Source: Pseudomonadota bacterium
GTDB lineage: Bacteria > Pseudomonadota > Alphaproteobacteria > Acetobacterales > Acetobacteraceae
DNA: 59,853 nucleotides
NCBI GenBank assembly: GCA_021845985.1
Contig: JAJZES010000023.1
Span: 1 to 59,853 of the forward strand
Direction: 5' to 3'
Shown: positions 16,433-26,100 of the stretch, piece after piece
Layout: each line of letters starts with the position of its first letter
Position numbering within the stretch: the first letter of the stretch is position 1
Made by a program: the position numbers and the translations under genes
Notes under the pieces: generated by a model
The model's database searches: none
Seen by the model: the letters and a program-made list of their open reading frames with translations, nothing else
What the model was told of the DNA's origin: nothing

Positions 16433-17386
16433 TCAGCCGCGCAGGAAGCGGCGGGCGAAGCGGGCCAGTGCGGGCGTGGTCGTCGGCCGGCGCAGCCGAC
16501 GGTCATAGCCCGCGAAACGGCGGTCGTTCTCGGCAAGGCAGATGCCGAGCAGGGTGCCGACGCTGACCTCGGCATCGCTGACCGCGGCGCTGCCGGTCAG
16601 GGTGAAATTATTATCGGCGCTTGGCTTTTTGCCGTCGTCCATGCCGCGCGCGATGCCGATCCGCTCCCAGCCGAGGAACACCCACACCGCCGCCACCCGC
16701 AGCTCGAACCACGGCCGCCGCCACCACGCCAGGGCGGCGCGGTGGGCGGCGAGCCAGTTGGCGAACAGCAGGATGTGGCGGGTTTCCTCCTGGATCACCG
16801 GCTCGAACGTATCGACCAGCGGCGGCGGGAAATAGCCGGAGCGGCGGGCCAGCTCGAACAGCCCGAAGGCGAAGAAACTGTCCACGCATTCGGAAAACCC
16901 GGTGACCAGATAGGCCCATTCGGGATCTCGCGGCGGCACATACGCCGGCTCAGGTTCCAGGGCGATCCCGTAGGCCGCCACGAGGTCGGCCAGCACCTGC
17001 TTGTGCCGCCCCTCCTCCCAGCCGTTCAGCTCGATCGCGGCACGCCAGTCGGGATCGGTCAGGGCATGGGCATAGGCCAGCATGCGCAGCCGGGCCTTGC
17101 CCTCGGTCTGCACCGCGATGTCCCAGATCGGCAGGCTGATCAGCCGGGCGCGCGCCTCGGGTTCGAGGCGCGGCCATTGGATGATGGAGGGTTTGTAGGG
17201 ATTGAAGGTGTCGCGGAACATGCGCGCGGCGGCGCGGCGGTGTTCCGGGCTGCCGGGAGGCAGCCGCCCCGGCGCGGGGTCGGTCCAGAACCGCGCCGCA
17301 TGGTCGGCTGCGGCGACGGATGCGCCATCGGCGAGGGCGAGAGGAGCAAGCATCAGGTTGCCGGGCGGCGGCGGAAGGTCGGGCAT
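16433..17386 (-). CDS. Ferritin-like di-iron-type protein, function unknown
   Basis: The 317-residue protein is mostly helical. It has carboxylate/histidine motifs in the pattern of di-iron ferritin-like proteins: E95 in QTEGKAR, W-EEGRH at about 123-128, E166 in FSECVDSF and EETRH at about 200-204. The two ExxH motifs plus two single glutamates would give six ligands for a di-iron centre. An oxidase, hydroxylase or stress-related role is possible but not shown. The ATG at 17386 is preferred over an upstream one because the first residues there are low quality. It is divergent from dnaE2 with about 100 bp between, so the LexA site could also influence it. Confidence 0.65.
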   Translation of the reverse strand: MPDLPPPPGNLMLAPLALADGASVAAADHAARFWTDPAPGRLPPGSPEHRRAAARMFRDTFNPYKPSIIQWPRLEPEARARLISLPIWDIAVQTEGKARLRMLAYAHALTDPDWRAAIELNGWEEGRHKQVLADLVAAYGIALEPEPAYVPPRDPEWAYLVTGFSECVDSFFAFGLFELARRSGYFPPPLVDTFEPVIQEETRHILLFANWLAAHRAALAWWRRPWFELRVAAVWVFLGWERIGIARGMDDGKKPSADNNFTLTGSAAVSDAEVSVGTLLGICLAENDRRFAGYDRRLRRPTTTPALARFARRFLRG

Positions 17387-17453
17387 GGCCCAGCAGGTAT
17401 GTGCGGGCCGGAGCAGGCACAAGCCTGACGCATCCCCGGGAGCGATTGTTGGC

Positions 17454-17482
17454 TTGCCAGCCGGGGCTTTGTTCCTGTTATG
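17454..17482 (+). promoter_or_regulatory. Candidate dnaE2 promoter (leaderless)
   Basis: TTGCCA (17454-17459) and GTTATG (17477-17482) are separated by 17 bases. Start of transcription would fall at about 17489-17491, the ATG itself, and no ribosome-binding site is present. The mRNA is therefore probably leaderless. The LexA box covers the -10 element, the ideal place for repression. Confidence 0.5.
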
Positions 17483-17485
17483 TTC
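17471..17485 (+). promoter_or_regulatory. LexA (SOS) box
   Basis: GTTC-CTGTTAT-GTTC is an exact match to the alphaproteobacterial LexA operator GTTC-N7-GTTC. It lies 5 bp before the dnaE2 ATG and on top of the predicted -10, so LexA should repress dnaE2 and the genes behind it until DNA damage. Confidence 0.85.
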
Positions 17486-17490
17486 GATAA

Positions 17491-20400
17491 ATGCCCGCTT
17501 ACGCCGAACTCGCCGCCCTCACCGCCTTTTCCTTCCTGCGCGGCGCCAGCCGCCCGGAGGAGATGGTGGCGGAGGCGGCGGCGCTCGGCATCGCCGCGCT
17601 CGGCATCGCCGACCGCAACACCGTCGCCGGCGTGGTGCGTGCCCATGAAGCGGCCAAGCAGGCCGGACTCCGGCTGCTTCCCGGCGCCCGCCTCGCTTTT
17701 CGCGACGGCACCCCCGACCTGATCGCCTACCCGGGCGACCGCGCCGCCTGGGGCCGCCTGACGCGGCTGCTGACCGTCGGCAAGGGCCGGGGAGGAAAGG
17801 GCGGGTGCCTGCTCGACCGCGCCGACCTGGAGGATCACGCGGCCGGACTGATCCTGCTCGCCATCCCGCCGGACCAGCCGGACCAGGAGTTCGCCGGCGC
17901 GCTGTGGGCGCTGGAGCGGCTGTTCCCGCGGCACCTCTACCTCGCCGCCGCCCCGCGTCTGGATGGCGAGGACCGGGCGCGGCTGGCCAGGCTGGCGGCC
18001 CTCGCCGTGCCGATGGTCGCGGTGACCGACGCGCTCTATCACACGCCCGACCGCCGGGCGCTGCACGACGCCTTGACGGCGATCCGTCTGGGCACCACCG
18101 TCCGCCAGGCCGGCCGCGCCCTGTTGCCCAACGCCGAGCGCCATCTCCGCGCCCCCGCCGAGATGGCCCGCCTGTTGCGCGACCATCCGGCCTCCCTCGC
18201 CCGCGGCCTCGCCATCGCCGAACGCTGCCGCTTCAGCCTCGATGATCTCGCCTATGAATACCCCGACGAGCCGGTGCCGCCGGGGACGACACCGGATGCC
18301 CACCTCGCCGCCCTCACCGCGGCCGGCGCGGCGCAGCGCTATCCCGGCGGCGTCCCGGCGCCGATCCGGGCGACCATCGCGCGCGAACTCGCGCTGATCG
18401 CCCGGCTCGGCTACGCCCGCTACTTCCTCACCGTCCACGACATCGTCCGCTTCGCCCGCGGCCGCGGCATCCTCTGCCAGGGCCGCGGCTCGGCGGCCAA
18501 TTCGGCGGTGTGCTACGCGCTCGGCATCACCGCCGTCGATCCGGCCGAGATCGACCTGCTGTTCGAGCGTTTCGTCTCCGCCGAGCGGCGCGAACCACCC
18601 GACATCGACGTTGATTTCGAGCATGAGCGGCGCGAGGAGGTGATCCAGTATATCTACCAGCGCTATGGCCGCGACCGCGCCGCCATCGCCGCCACCGTCG
18701 TCCATTACCGCCCGAAACTGGCGATCCGCGAGATCGGCCGCGTCATGGGCCTGGCGGAAGATGCCGTCGCCGCCCTCTCGGCGCAGACCTGGGCCATCGG
18801 CGATGAATTATGGCCGCCGGCGCGGCTGCGCGAGATCGGCCTCGACCCCGACGACGCGACGCTGCGCCGCACGCTCTGCCTCGCCCGCGAACTGGTCGGC
18901 CTGCCGCGCCATCTGTCGCAGCATGTCGGCGGCTTCATCCTGACGCGCGGCAGGCTGACCGAGACGGTGCCGGTCGGCCCCGCCGCCATGCCGGGCCGCA
19001 GCTTCATCGAATGGGACAAGGACGACATCGACGCGCTCGGCATCATGAAGGTCGATGTGCTGGCGCTCGGCATGCTGAGCTGCATCCGCAAATGCTTCGC
19101 CCTGCTCGGCGAACGCGGCATCGCGGTGGCCGATCTCGCCGCCGTGCCGCGCGACGACCCGGCGGTCTGGCGCATGCTCCAGCGCGGCGACAGCATCGGC
19201 GTCTTTCAGGTCGAAAGCCGGGCGCAGATGAACATGCTGCCGCGCCTGCGGCCGGCCCGCTTCTACGATCTGGTGATCGAGGTTGCCATCGTCCGCCCCG
19301 GCCCGATCCAAGGCGACATGGTGCATCCCTATCTGCGCCGCCGTCAGGGCAAGGAGGCGGTGCATTTTCCCTCCCCCGCCGCTGAACACGGGCCACCCGA
19401 CGAACTGGCGCGCGTGCTCGGCCGCACCCTCGGCGTGCCGCTGTTCCAGGAGCAGGCAATGCGCATCGCCATCGACGCCGCCCGCTTCACGCCCGAGGAA
19501 GCGAATGCGCTGCGCTGCGCCATGGCGACGTTCCGCAATGTCGGCACCATCCACCGCTTCTTTGCCAAAATGGTCGATGGCATGGTGGCGCGCGGCTATG
19601 CCCGCGACTTTGCCGAACGCTGCTTTCGCCAGATCGAGGGCTTCGGCACCTACGGCTTCCCGGAAAGCCACGCCGCCAGCTTCGCCCATCTGGTCTATGT
19701 CTCGGCGTGGCTGAAATGCCACCACCCGGCGGCCTTCGCCTGCGCGCTGCTGAATGCGCAGCCGATGGGCTTCTATGCCCCGGCGCAGATCGTGCGCGAT
19801 GCGCGCGAGCACGGCGTCGCGGTGCGCGGGGTCGATGTCAACGCCAGCCGCTGGGATTGCCTGCTGGAGGGCGACGCGCCGGCGCTGCGCCTCGGCCTGC
19901 GGCTGATCGAGGGGTTCCGCGCCGAATGGGCCGCCCTGCTCACCCCACCGCAGGATTTTCCGGCCCTTGTCCGCGTCCTGCCGCGCGCCGCGCTGGAGCG
20001 GCTCGCGGATGCCGACGCGCTGCGCAGCACCGGCCTCGATCGCCGCGCGGCGCTGTGGCAGGTGCGCGCCCTCGCCGATGCGCCGCCGCTGCCGCTGCTC
20101 GCAACACTCGCCCTGCCGCCGCCGACCCGCGCGCTGCCGGACATGACCGTCCCGGAACACGTCGTTGCCGATTATCAGACGACCGGATTGTCGCTGAAGG
20201 CGCATCCGCTGCGCTTCCTGCGCGATGCCCTGGCGCGCGAGGGAGTGGCGACCTGCGCCGCCGCCGCCGCGGCGCGCGACGGGGCGCGGCTGCGCGTCGC
20301 CGGTCTCGTGCTGGTGCGCCAGCGTCCCGGCAGCGCCGCGGGCGTGGTCTTCGCCACCATCGAGGACGAGACCGGCATCACCAACATCGTCGTCTGGCCG

Positions 20401-20625
20401 TCGCTGATCGAGCGGTATCGCCGGGCACTGGTGGCCAGTTCGCTGCTGCTGGTGCGCGGGCTGATCCAGCGCTCGCCGGAGGGCATCGTGCATCTCGTCG
20501 CCGAGCACCTGGCAGACCGCTCGGCCGAGCTGCACCGCCTGGATGCAGCCAGCCTGGCGGCCCCGCTCGCCCGTGCCGACGAGGTCGCGCGTCGGCAAAT
20601 GCCGCGCTCGCGCGATTTCCGCTAA
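17491..20625 (+). CDS. dnaE2: Error-prone DNA polymerase DnaE2
   Basis: The 1044-residue C-family polymerase performs translesion synthesis and causes damage-induced mutagenesis. The N-terminal PHP domain begins YAELAALTAFSFLRGASRPEE. The palm carries GRGSAANSAVCYALGIT and PPDIDVDFEHERREEV with the catalytic aspartates near 371-373, then GVFQVESRAQMNML and FPESHAASFAHLVYVSAWLK, and a C-terminal OB-fold segment RLRVAGLVLVRQRPGSAAGVVFATIEDE. Length and sequence match DnaE2 rather than replicative DnaE1. Usually dnaE2 sits with imuA and imuB; neither is adjacent here. Two small genes follow at 9 bp and with an overlap. A LexA box precedes the start. Confidence 0.95.
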   Translation: MPAYAELAALTAFSFLRGASRPEEMVAEAAALGIAALGIADRNTVAGVVRAHEAAKQAGLRLLPGARLAFRDGTPDLIAYPGDRAAWGRLTRLLTVGKGRGGKGGCLLDRADLEDHAAGLILLAIPPDQPDQEFAGALWALERLFPRHLYLAAAPRLDGEDRARLARLAALAVPMVAVTDALYHTPDRRALHDALTAIRLGTTVRQAGRALLPNAERHLRAPAEMARLLRDHPASLARGLAIAERCRFSLDDLAYEYPDEPVPPGTTPDAHLAALTAAGAAQRYPGGVPAPIRATIARELALIARLGYARYFLTVHDIVRFARGRGILCQGRGSAANSAVCYALGITAVDPAEIDLLFERFVSAERREPPDIDVDFEHERREEVIQYIYQRYGRDRAAIAATVVHYRPKLAIREIGRVMGLAEDAVAALSAQTWAIGDELWPPARLREIGLDPDDATLRRTLCLARELVGLPRHLSQHVGGFILTRGRLTETVPVGPAAMPGRSFIEWDKDDIDALGIMKVDVLALGMLSCIRKCFALLGERGIAVADLAAVPRDDPAVWRMLQRGDSIGVFQVESRAQMNMLPRLRPARFYDLVIEVAIVRPGPIQGDMVHPYLRRRQGKEAVHFPSPAAEHGPPDELARVLGRTLGVPLFQEQAMRIAIDAARFTPEEANALRCAMATFRNVGTIHRFFAKMVDGMVARGYARDFAERCFRQIEGFGTYGFPESHAASFAHLVYVSAWLKCHHPAAFACALLNAQPMGFYAPAQIVRDAREHGVAVRGVDVNASRWDCLLEGDAPALRLGLRLIEGFRAEWAALLTPPQDFPALVRVLPRAALERLADADALRSTGLDRRAALWQVRALADAPPLPLLATLALPPPTRALPDMTVPEHVVADYQTTGLSLKAHPLRFLRDALAREGVATCAAAAAARDGARLRVAGLVLVRQRPGSAAGVVFATIEDETGITNIVVWPSLIERYRRALVASSLLLVRGLIQRSPEGIVHLVAEHLADRSAELHRLDAASLAAPLARADEVARRQMPRSRDFR

Positions 20626-20634
20626 CCTCGCCGC

Positions 20635-21393
20635 ATGCAGGTTCCCCCCTACACGCTGCGCCAGAAGGCCGCCGCCACCGCCCCGGACGAGCCACGTCAT
20701 GCCGGCCTGACCCGCGCCGAGCTGCAACGCCTGCTCGCCGGTCGCCATTTCGCCCTGGCGATGCAGCCGGTGGTACGCCTCGCCGACCGCATCCCCGACC
20801 ATGCCGAGGCGCTGCTGCGCCTGCGCCCGCCCGCCGGCCTGCCGCCGTTGCCGGCGCAGCGGGTGATCGACGCCGCCGCCGCCTTCGGCCTCGAACCGGC
20901 CCTCGATGCCGCCGTGCTGCACGTCGCGGCGACCCTGCCGGGTCACGTCTCGGTCAATCTCTGTGCCCGCTCGCTGCAACACAAACCAATGGTCGCGGTG
21001 ATCCTCGCCGCCGGGCAGGCGGTGGAAATCGTCCGCGCCGAGGCCATCGACGACCTCGCCGCCGTCGCCGCCGCCATCGCCGCGCTGCGCGAGGGTGGCA
21101 TCACCGTCGCACTCGACGCGGTAGACGGCACCGCCGCCACCCTCGCCTGCCTGCAAGCCGCCCGCTTCGACGCCATGAAACTCTCCGGGCCGGTGGTGCA
21201 CGGCGCCACCTCCGGCGGCCGCGGCCGGGACCTGCTGACGCACCTGCTCCGCCTCGCCGCCGCCACCGGCGCCACCGTCATCGCCACCCGGATCGAGACC
21301 CTGCCGCAGGCCTGGGCCATGCAGCAGGCCGGCGTAACGCTCGGCCAGGGCTGGCTGTTCGGCGCGCCGGGCCATGCCATAGTGCCGTCATGA
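20635..21393 (+). CDS. Degenerate EAL-domain protein
   Basis: The 252-residue protein has an EAL-like TIM barrel. EALLRLR (about 61-67), a QRVIDAAAAFGLEPALDAAVLHVA helix and VNLCARSLQ are recognisable. The DDFGTG loop becomes DAVDGT and other metal-binding glutamates appear lost, so c-di-GMP hydrolysis is unlikely. It may bind nucleotide or serve as a protein partner. Only 9 bp separate it from dnaE2, so it should be induced with the polymerase in the SOS response, an unusual partnership. The stop overlaps the next gene by 4 bp. Confidence 0.7.
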   Translation: MQVPPYTLRQKAAATAPDEPRHAGLTRAELQRLLAGRHFALAMQPVVRLADRIPDHAEALLRLRPPAGLPPLPAQRVIDAAAAFGLEPALDAAVLHVAATLPGHVSVNLCARSLQHKPMVAVILAAGQAVEIVRAEAIDDLAAVAAAIAALREGGITVALDAVDGTAATLACLQAARFDAMKLSGPVVHGATSGGRGRDLLTHLLRLAAATGATVIATRIETLPQAWAMQQAGVTLGQGWLFGAPGHAIVPS

Positions 21394-21788
21394 GCCTCAC
21401 TCCGCTGCTGTCGGCGCCCGCCCCGATCCCGCTGCACGCGCTGGCGGCGCTGGCCGCCTTCGTGCTCGGCGTCGTGCAGCTTGCCGGACCGAAGGGCACG
21501 GCGTTTCACCGCGTCCTCGGCTGGACCTGGTCGGCGCTGATGCTGGCCGTGGCCGTCAGCTCCTTCTGGATCAGTACCATCCGCCAGCTCGGCCCGTTCA
21601 GTCTGATCCACCTGCTGTCGCTGCTCACCCTGGCCACCCTGCCGTTGGCGCTTTACGCCGCGCATCACCACCGCGTTGCGGCGCACCGGCGGGGCATGGT
21701 GCTGCTGTTCGCCGGCGCCCTGGTGATCGCCGGCGCGTTCACGCTCTATCCCGGCCGCATCATGGCCCGCGTCGTGTTCGGCGGCTGA
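21390..21788 (+). CDS. DUF2306-like membrane protein
   Basis: The 132-residue protein has four predicted membrane helices: about 13-30 (ALAALAAFVLGVVQL), 44-60 (WTWSALMLAVAVSSFW), 72-92 (LIHLLSLLTLATLPLAL) and 103-120 (GMVLLFAGALVIAGAF). Histidines lie at loop borders (FHRVLGW, AHHHRVAAHRRG), reminiscent of DUF2306/YozB-type haem- or redox-related membrane proteins. Function unknown. The ATGA overlap couples it to the EAL-like gene, making a three-gene unit behind dnaE2. It ends 3 bp from the stop of the phage holin, leaving no space for an attachment site. Confidence 0.7.
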   Translation: MSLTPLLSAPAPIPLHALAALAAFVLGVVQLAGPKGTAFHRVLGWTWSALMLAVAVSSFWISTIRQLGPFSLIHLLSLLTLATLPLALYAAHHHRVAAHRRGMVLLFAGALVIAGAFTLYPGRIMARVVFGG

Positions 21789-21791
21789 GCC

Positions 21792-22346
21792 TCACCCCTC
21801 CGGGGCGGGGGTGCTCCGATACAGCAGATCGGTCTTGCGGGTGCTGCCGGCGCTGCTGCCGACCCAGTAGCCGACGACGCTGGTTGCCATCGCCGCCAGC
21901 GTGCCGAGCAGCATGTTGAGGATGGTCTCGCTGCCCGCCGGCACTTGCCGGGTCAGCGCCGCCCACATCACCACGCCGAAGGTCACCAGCACGACGAACG
22001 ACACGATCGCCGGCGCCCACTGCACCGCGCTGTGGGCCTGCGCCAGCGCCACCGTCTGCGCCCGCGCGCCCTGCACATCGGCAAGCTGTGCCTTCAGCGC
22101 GTCCAGCCCGGCCTGCCGTTCCGCCGCCTCCTGCGCGGCCGCGATCTGCGCCAGTTGCACGCGCAGCCTTCCGGCCAGTTCCGGATCGCGCGACAGCACC
22201 GCCTGCGCCGCCGCCGCATCGGGGGTGCCGGTCACCGACTGCACCACCTGCGCCACCGCCTGCGCCGTCTGCGCCCCGGCGCTGCCGAACAGCCACTTGC
22301 CGATCTCCGGCGCCAGTGTCAGCGCCAGCGGAATCAGTGCTCCCAT
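21792..22346 (-). CDS. Holin-like membrane protein
   Basis: The 184-residue protein has a short hydrophobic N-terminus, an alanine/glutamine-rich helical middle (about 40-115, LAQIAAAQEAAERQAGLDALKAQ) and two C-terminal membrane helices (about 118-135 and 143-162). This layout matches holins of the 3TM/DUF3154-like group in alphaproteobacterial prophages, which open the inner membrane for the endolysin. A GCAGGAGAAG ribosome-binding site precedes the ATG. It sits next to the endolysin at the end of the phage operon, its expected place. Confidence 0.7.
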   Translation of the reverse strand: MGALIPLALTLAPEIGKWLFGSAGAQTAQAVAQVVQSVTGTPDAAAAQAVLSRDPELAGRLRVQLAQIAAAQEAAERQAGLDALKAQLADVQGARAQTVALAQAHSAVQWAPAIVSFVVLVTFGVVMWAALTRQVPAGSETILNMLLGTLAAMATSVVGYWVGSSAGSTRKTDLLYRSTPAPEG

Positions 22347-22885
22347 CACGCTTCTCCTGCAATCGCCATGGCATGGAACGGCAGCCCGCAGAGCCGCCGG
22401 GCCCAGCCGCGGCCGAACACCTGCCAGGTCGGCAGCGCCGCCATGAACACCATCCGCTCGGCCAGGAACGCGGCGCAGAACGCCGCCCCGTCGCCGCCGC
22501 GCGCCGCCACCGCCTGCAACGTCTCCGGCCCGATCACCCCGTCCTGCGCCACCCCCGCCGCCGCCTGCAACCACTGCACCGCACGGGCGACGCCGTTGTT
22601 CACCGCGGCGTCGAACAGCAGCAGCGCCAGCGGCGTCGGCACGGCGCCCGCCTGCACCTTGTCCCAGTAATCGCGCCGATAGATCGCCTGCGCCCCGGCC
22701 AGGGTCAGCGCGGCGATGTCGATGGCCGGATAGGCCGCCGCCGAAATGCCGAACTTGGTGCCGTGCAGCACGCCGGAGCCAACCGCGCCGCCGGTCCAGT
22801 TGCCGGGATCGGCCCGCTCGTCGGAAAATCCGCCCTCCTCACCAACGACAATGGCAAAGGCACGCTCGAACAGGTCCGCCATCAT
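22346..22885 (-). CDS. Glycoside hydrolase 108 endolysin
   Basis: The 179-residue peptidoglycan hydrolase has the GH108 signature near the start: VGEEGGFSDERADPGNWTGG with the catalytic glutamate, then GTKFGISAAAYP. A C-terminal peptidoglycan-binding-like part follows (GVAQDGVIGPETLQAV, RMVFMAALP). It would cleave the glycan chain at lysis. There is no signal peptide, so export through the holin is expected. The MM start has GGAGG just upstream, inside the end of the previous gene, with a 4-bp overlap. Confidence 0.85.
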   Translation of the reverse strand: MMADLFERAFAIVVGEEGGFSDERADPGNWTGGAVGSGVLHGTKFGISAAAYPAIDIAALTLAGAQAIYRRDYWDKVQAGAVPTPLALLLFDAAVNNGVARAVQWLQAAAGVAQDGVIGPETLQAVAARGGDGAAFCAAFLAERMVFMAALPTWQVFGRGWARRLCGLPFHAMAIAGEA

Positions 22886-23109
22886 TGGCCTCCTCCACCT
22901 GGGTGCAGCAGCCACGTTCCCGCCGCCCGCAGCAGCCCGACCACACCACCGAGTAGCAGCAGCACGCGAAAGCCGCCTGATGCGCGTGAGATGGTTTCCG
23001 CCATCTCCCGCTGCTCGGCGCGCATTTCCGTCAGCAGCGCATGCACCACCGCCACCCGTTCCTCCAGCCGGCCGATCCGCTCGGCATCCCCCATCTCCGG
23101 CGTGACCAT
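22882..23109 (-). CDS. Small coiled-coil plus membrane-helix lysis protein (XhlA-like)
   Basis: The 75-residue protein has an N-terminal coiled-coil segment (about 8-42, RIGRLEERVAVVHALLTEMRAEQREM) and one membrane helix (about 48-66, RVLLLLGGVVGLLRAAGTWLL). This is the architecture of XhlA-type haemolysin/holin accessory proteins in phage lysis cassettes. It overlaps the endolysin gene by 4 bp and lies 3 bp after the large fibre gene, so it is co-translated with the lysis genes. A spanin-like role is an alternative. Confidence 0.6.
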   Translation of the reverse strand: MVTPEMGDAERIGRLEERVAVVHALLTEMRAEQREMAETISRASGGFRVLLLLGGVVGLLRAAGTWLLHPGGGGQ

Positions 23110-23112
23110 TCC

Positions 23113-26100
23113 CTACATCTCCGCAGTGACGAAGCTGGCGCTCGCGCTCATCGTCACGCCGGCCGGCGGCGTCACGGTGACGGCAAGACCTTTGTTGATA
23201 TTGTCTGCGCCGATGCTGACGGTGGCGGTGGCCAACGTGCTGTCGGCTGCGGTCGGGGCGATGGCGGCAGTGCCGGGCGACGTCACCGCAACCGTGCCGG
23301 CGACGTTGCGGGCGAGCACGGGAATACTCCACACCGCACCATCGCCGGTCGAGACATTGCGTCCGGTCACCGTCAGAACGCCGCCGACGACGTGGTTCAA
23401 CGACAGCGGCAGCGAGTTGGACGAACTCGGCGCCAACCCGTCCGCGGTCATTCGCGTCGCCGCGGCAATGCTCGTCGCCTGAAGCGTCGAGGCGGCGAAT
23501 TGCTGACCCTGTGCGCCGTTGCCGGCAAACACCAGCTTCGCCGCGCCGCCGCGATCCGAGGCGTTCTGACCCAGCACCACGCTGCCCAGGCCGACGGCAA
23601 CGCAGCTATAGCCGAGCGCCACCGCGTAGCTGTTGCCGGCAGTGCTCTGATATCCGGCGGCGACGCTGAAATTGCCGCTCGCCGTGTTGTGCTCGCCGCC
23701 CAGCAACACCGAGCCGCCGCCGCTGGCCACCTGCGTCGCCGCACTGCGCAATTGCTGCCAGTCCACCGCATACTGGCCGCGTTGAATGCCATTGGCGGCG
23801 CTGCCATCGGACAGCGCCGTCGCCAGATAGCCGACGCCGCCCGGCGCCAGCACGAACGGAACATTGCCGCTGGTGCCGGAGGCCGTCAGCACCACCGGAT
23901 GGTACCCGCCGAGATCCTGTGCCTGGCTGAACGAAATCTTGCTCGCCGGCGTGCCGACGGTGATCGCCGACGCCAGATCGAGCGTCCCGGCGGTCAGCGA
24001 CAGATTGGCCGAGATCGGCACCCCGCCGGGCACCGCGCCGGCGCCGGTCGCGTTGCCGAGCAGCATGTCGGCGCCGATCGCGGCAAGGCCGGTCGCCACC
24101 GAGATGGTGCCGCCGGCATTGACCGTCACGCCGCTGCCGGCAATGACCCCGCCCAGCGCCGCCGTGCCGGCCGGCTGCACCCCAAGCACGCCGCCCAAGG
24201 TGGCCAGACCCGCCCCCAGCGGCAGGCTGCTGGCAACCCCCAGCGTGCCCGATGCCATCAGCACTTCGCCGTCCATCCCATGCGCGCCGGCCGGGATCAC
24301 CGTGGTCCAGCCCGGCGCCGCGCCGGCGCCGCCGCAGACCAGCGCCTGCCCGGTGCTGCCGGGCGTCAGCACCACCCACCCGGCGGCGCCGCGATACAGC
24401 GTGTCGCCGTATTCGGAGCCGAACGCCGCATCCAGCGCGGCACTGGTGGAGACCAGCGCCGCCGCCCCGACCGTCCCGGTCGCCGTCAGCAGCGCCCCCG
24501 CGATGCCGGCCGGCACCGCCGAGGCCATCGCCACCGGCGTTCCGTTCACCTCCAGCGTGCCGGCGCTGACGCCGAGCACCGTCTGGCCTTGCGCCTTGCT
24601 GCCCCAGGCGATGGCGTGATTGGCCGCCATCATCACCGCATTGCCGTCGTTGATCGTCGCGTGATCGAGGCGCAGCCCGTGCAGAAAGCTGCCGCGCGCC
24701 TCCAGCGGCGCATTCGGCCAGGCGACGATGTCGCTGGCGTTCGATGCACCGCCAAGGAAAATGCCGCGACCCTGCGGCGCAATGCTGTCCTCGGCGGCCA
24801 TGAACACGCTCTGCGCCGCCGGCGAATAGCCGCCGGGCTGGTAGGTCCCCGGCGTGATCCCCAGCGTCTCCAGCGGCGCCCCGTGGGCGTCGGCAAGCGT
24901 CAGCGTGCCGCCCGCGGTGTTGCGGATATAGACGCCCTGGTTGGCGCCGCCGCCGACGGCCCGCACCGCCACCACGGCGGAGCCGCTGGACAGCGCGGTG
25001 AAATCGGCACTGTAGATGCCCGCCGCGGTCAGTGCCGCGATGATCGACGTCGCCACCGGGATCGGCCACGCCGAGCCGTCGCCGCCGTTCAGCGTCACCG
25101 TCACCGGGCCATGCACGGTGCCGGCAAGGTCGGTCGCCGAAATGCTGATCTGGTCGGTCGGCAGACAGATCGGGGTGGTCAGTTCGCCATAGGCAGTGGC
25201 AAACCCTTTGGGCGGCACCGGCGGCAGAAACGTGCCGGCGCCGATGCCGAGTTTGGTCAGCGTGCTGTACCCACTCGGGTTGGCCAGCACGAGGCCGCCG
25301 GCGTTCTGCGGCATGAACGCCGTGATCACCAGATTGCCACTGGCGTTGGTGTCGCTGTGAATGCCCGGCAGCGTCGCCGCATTGATCGCCGCGGCGACAT
25401 CGCTGGCGGCACCCTGACCGCCGACGGTGATGGTGGTCCCATTGAGCACCAGCTTGTCGCCGACCGCGACACTGCCGCTGCCGCCGATCACCACGGCGTA
25501 GGAGCCGCGCGGCGTGGCATAGCTGCCGGCACCGATTCCGAGCTGTGCCAGCGCCGTGCCACCCAGCGTCAGCGTGCCAAGATCGCTCGCCGCCGCGGCG
25601 AAGATCACCAGCCGGCTGACCACGCCGCCCCACACCGTCACCGCCGCGCGCACATTGGCAATGGCGGCGGCATTGATCGCCACCGCCGCCGAAGCAAGAT
25701 CGCCCGCCGTCCCGGTCGGGTTCAGCGTCACCGTGGTCGGACCTTCGGTGACGCCGTTCAGCGTCAGGCTGATCACCACCGTCGCCGCCTGCGCCACCGG
25801 CGGCGGATTGCCGACGCTGAACACCGCCGGATAGTTCACCCAGCGCTCATTGATGCCGGCGACATTGCCGTCATAGCCACCAACCGAGCCGTAGTTGAAC
25901 AGCAGATGGCCGCCGTAACTGCCGTTCTGCCCCCACGGGTCGATCGACATGCCCTGCACGGTGTTGCCGAGCCCGGACCGCCAGGTCCATCCGGCCTCCG
26001 GGCCGTTGTTGACCACGTCGGTTTCGGAGATTTCGCAGGACGACGAGAGGCCGGCGCGGGCGATGCTGTCCTCGTCCAGCGTGGTGCCGTTGATGACCTC

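Noticed and set aside
18808-21375. A minus-strand open frame of 855 codons
   Set aside because: Antisense to dnaE2 and the EAL-like gene, both well supported; the frame is a by-product of high GC.
20635-21393. Annotation as an active c-di-GMP phosphodiesterase
   Set aside because: Only the EAL motif itself is kept; the DDFGTG loop and metal ligands are missing.
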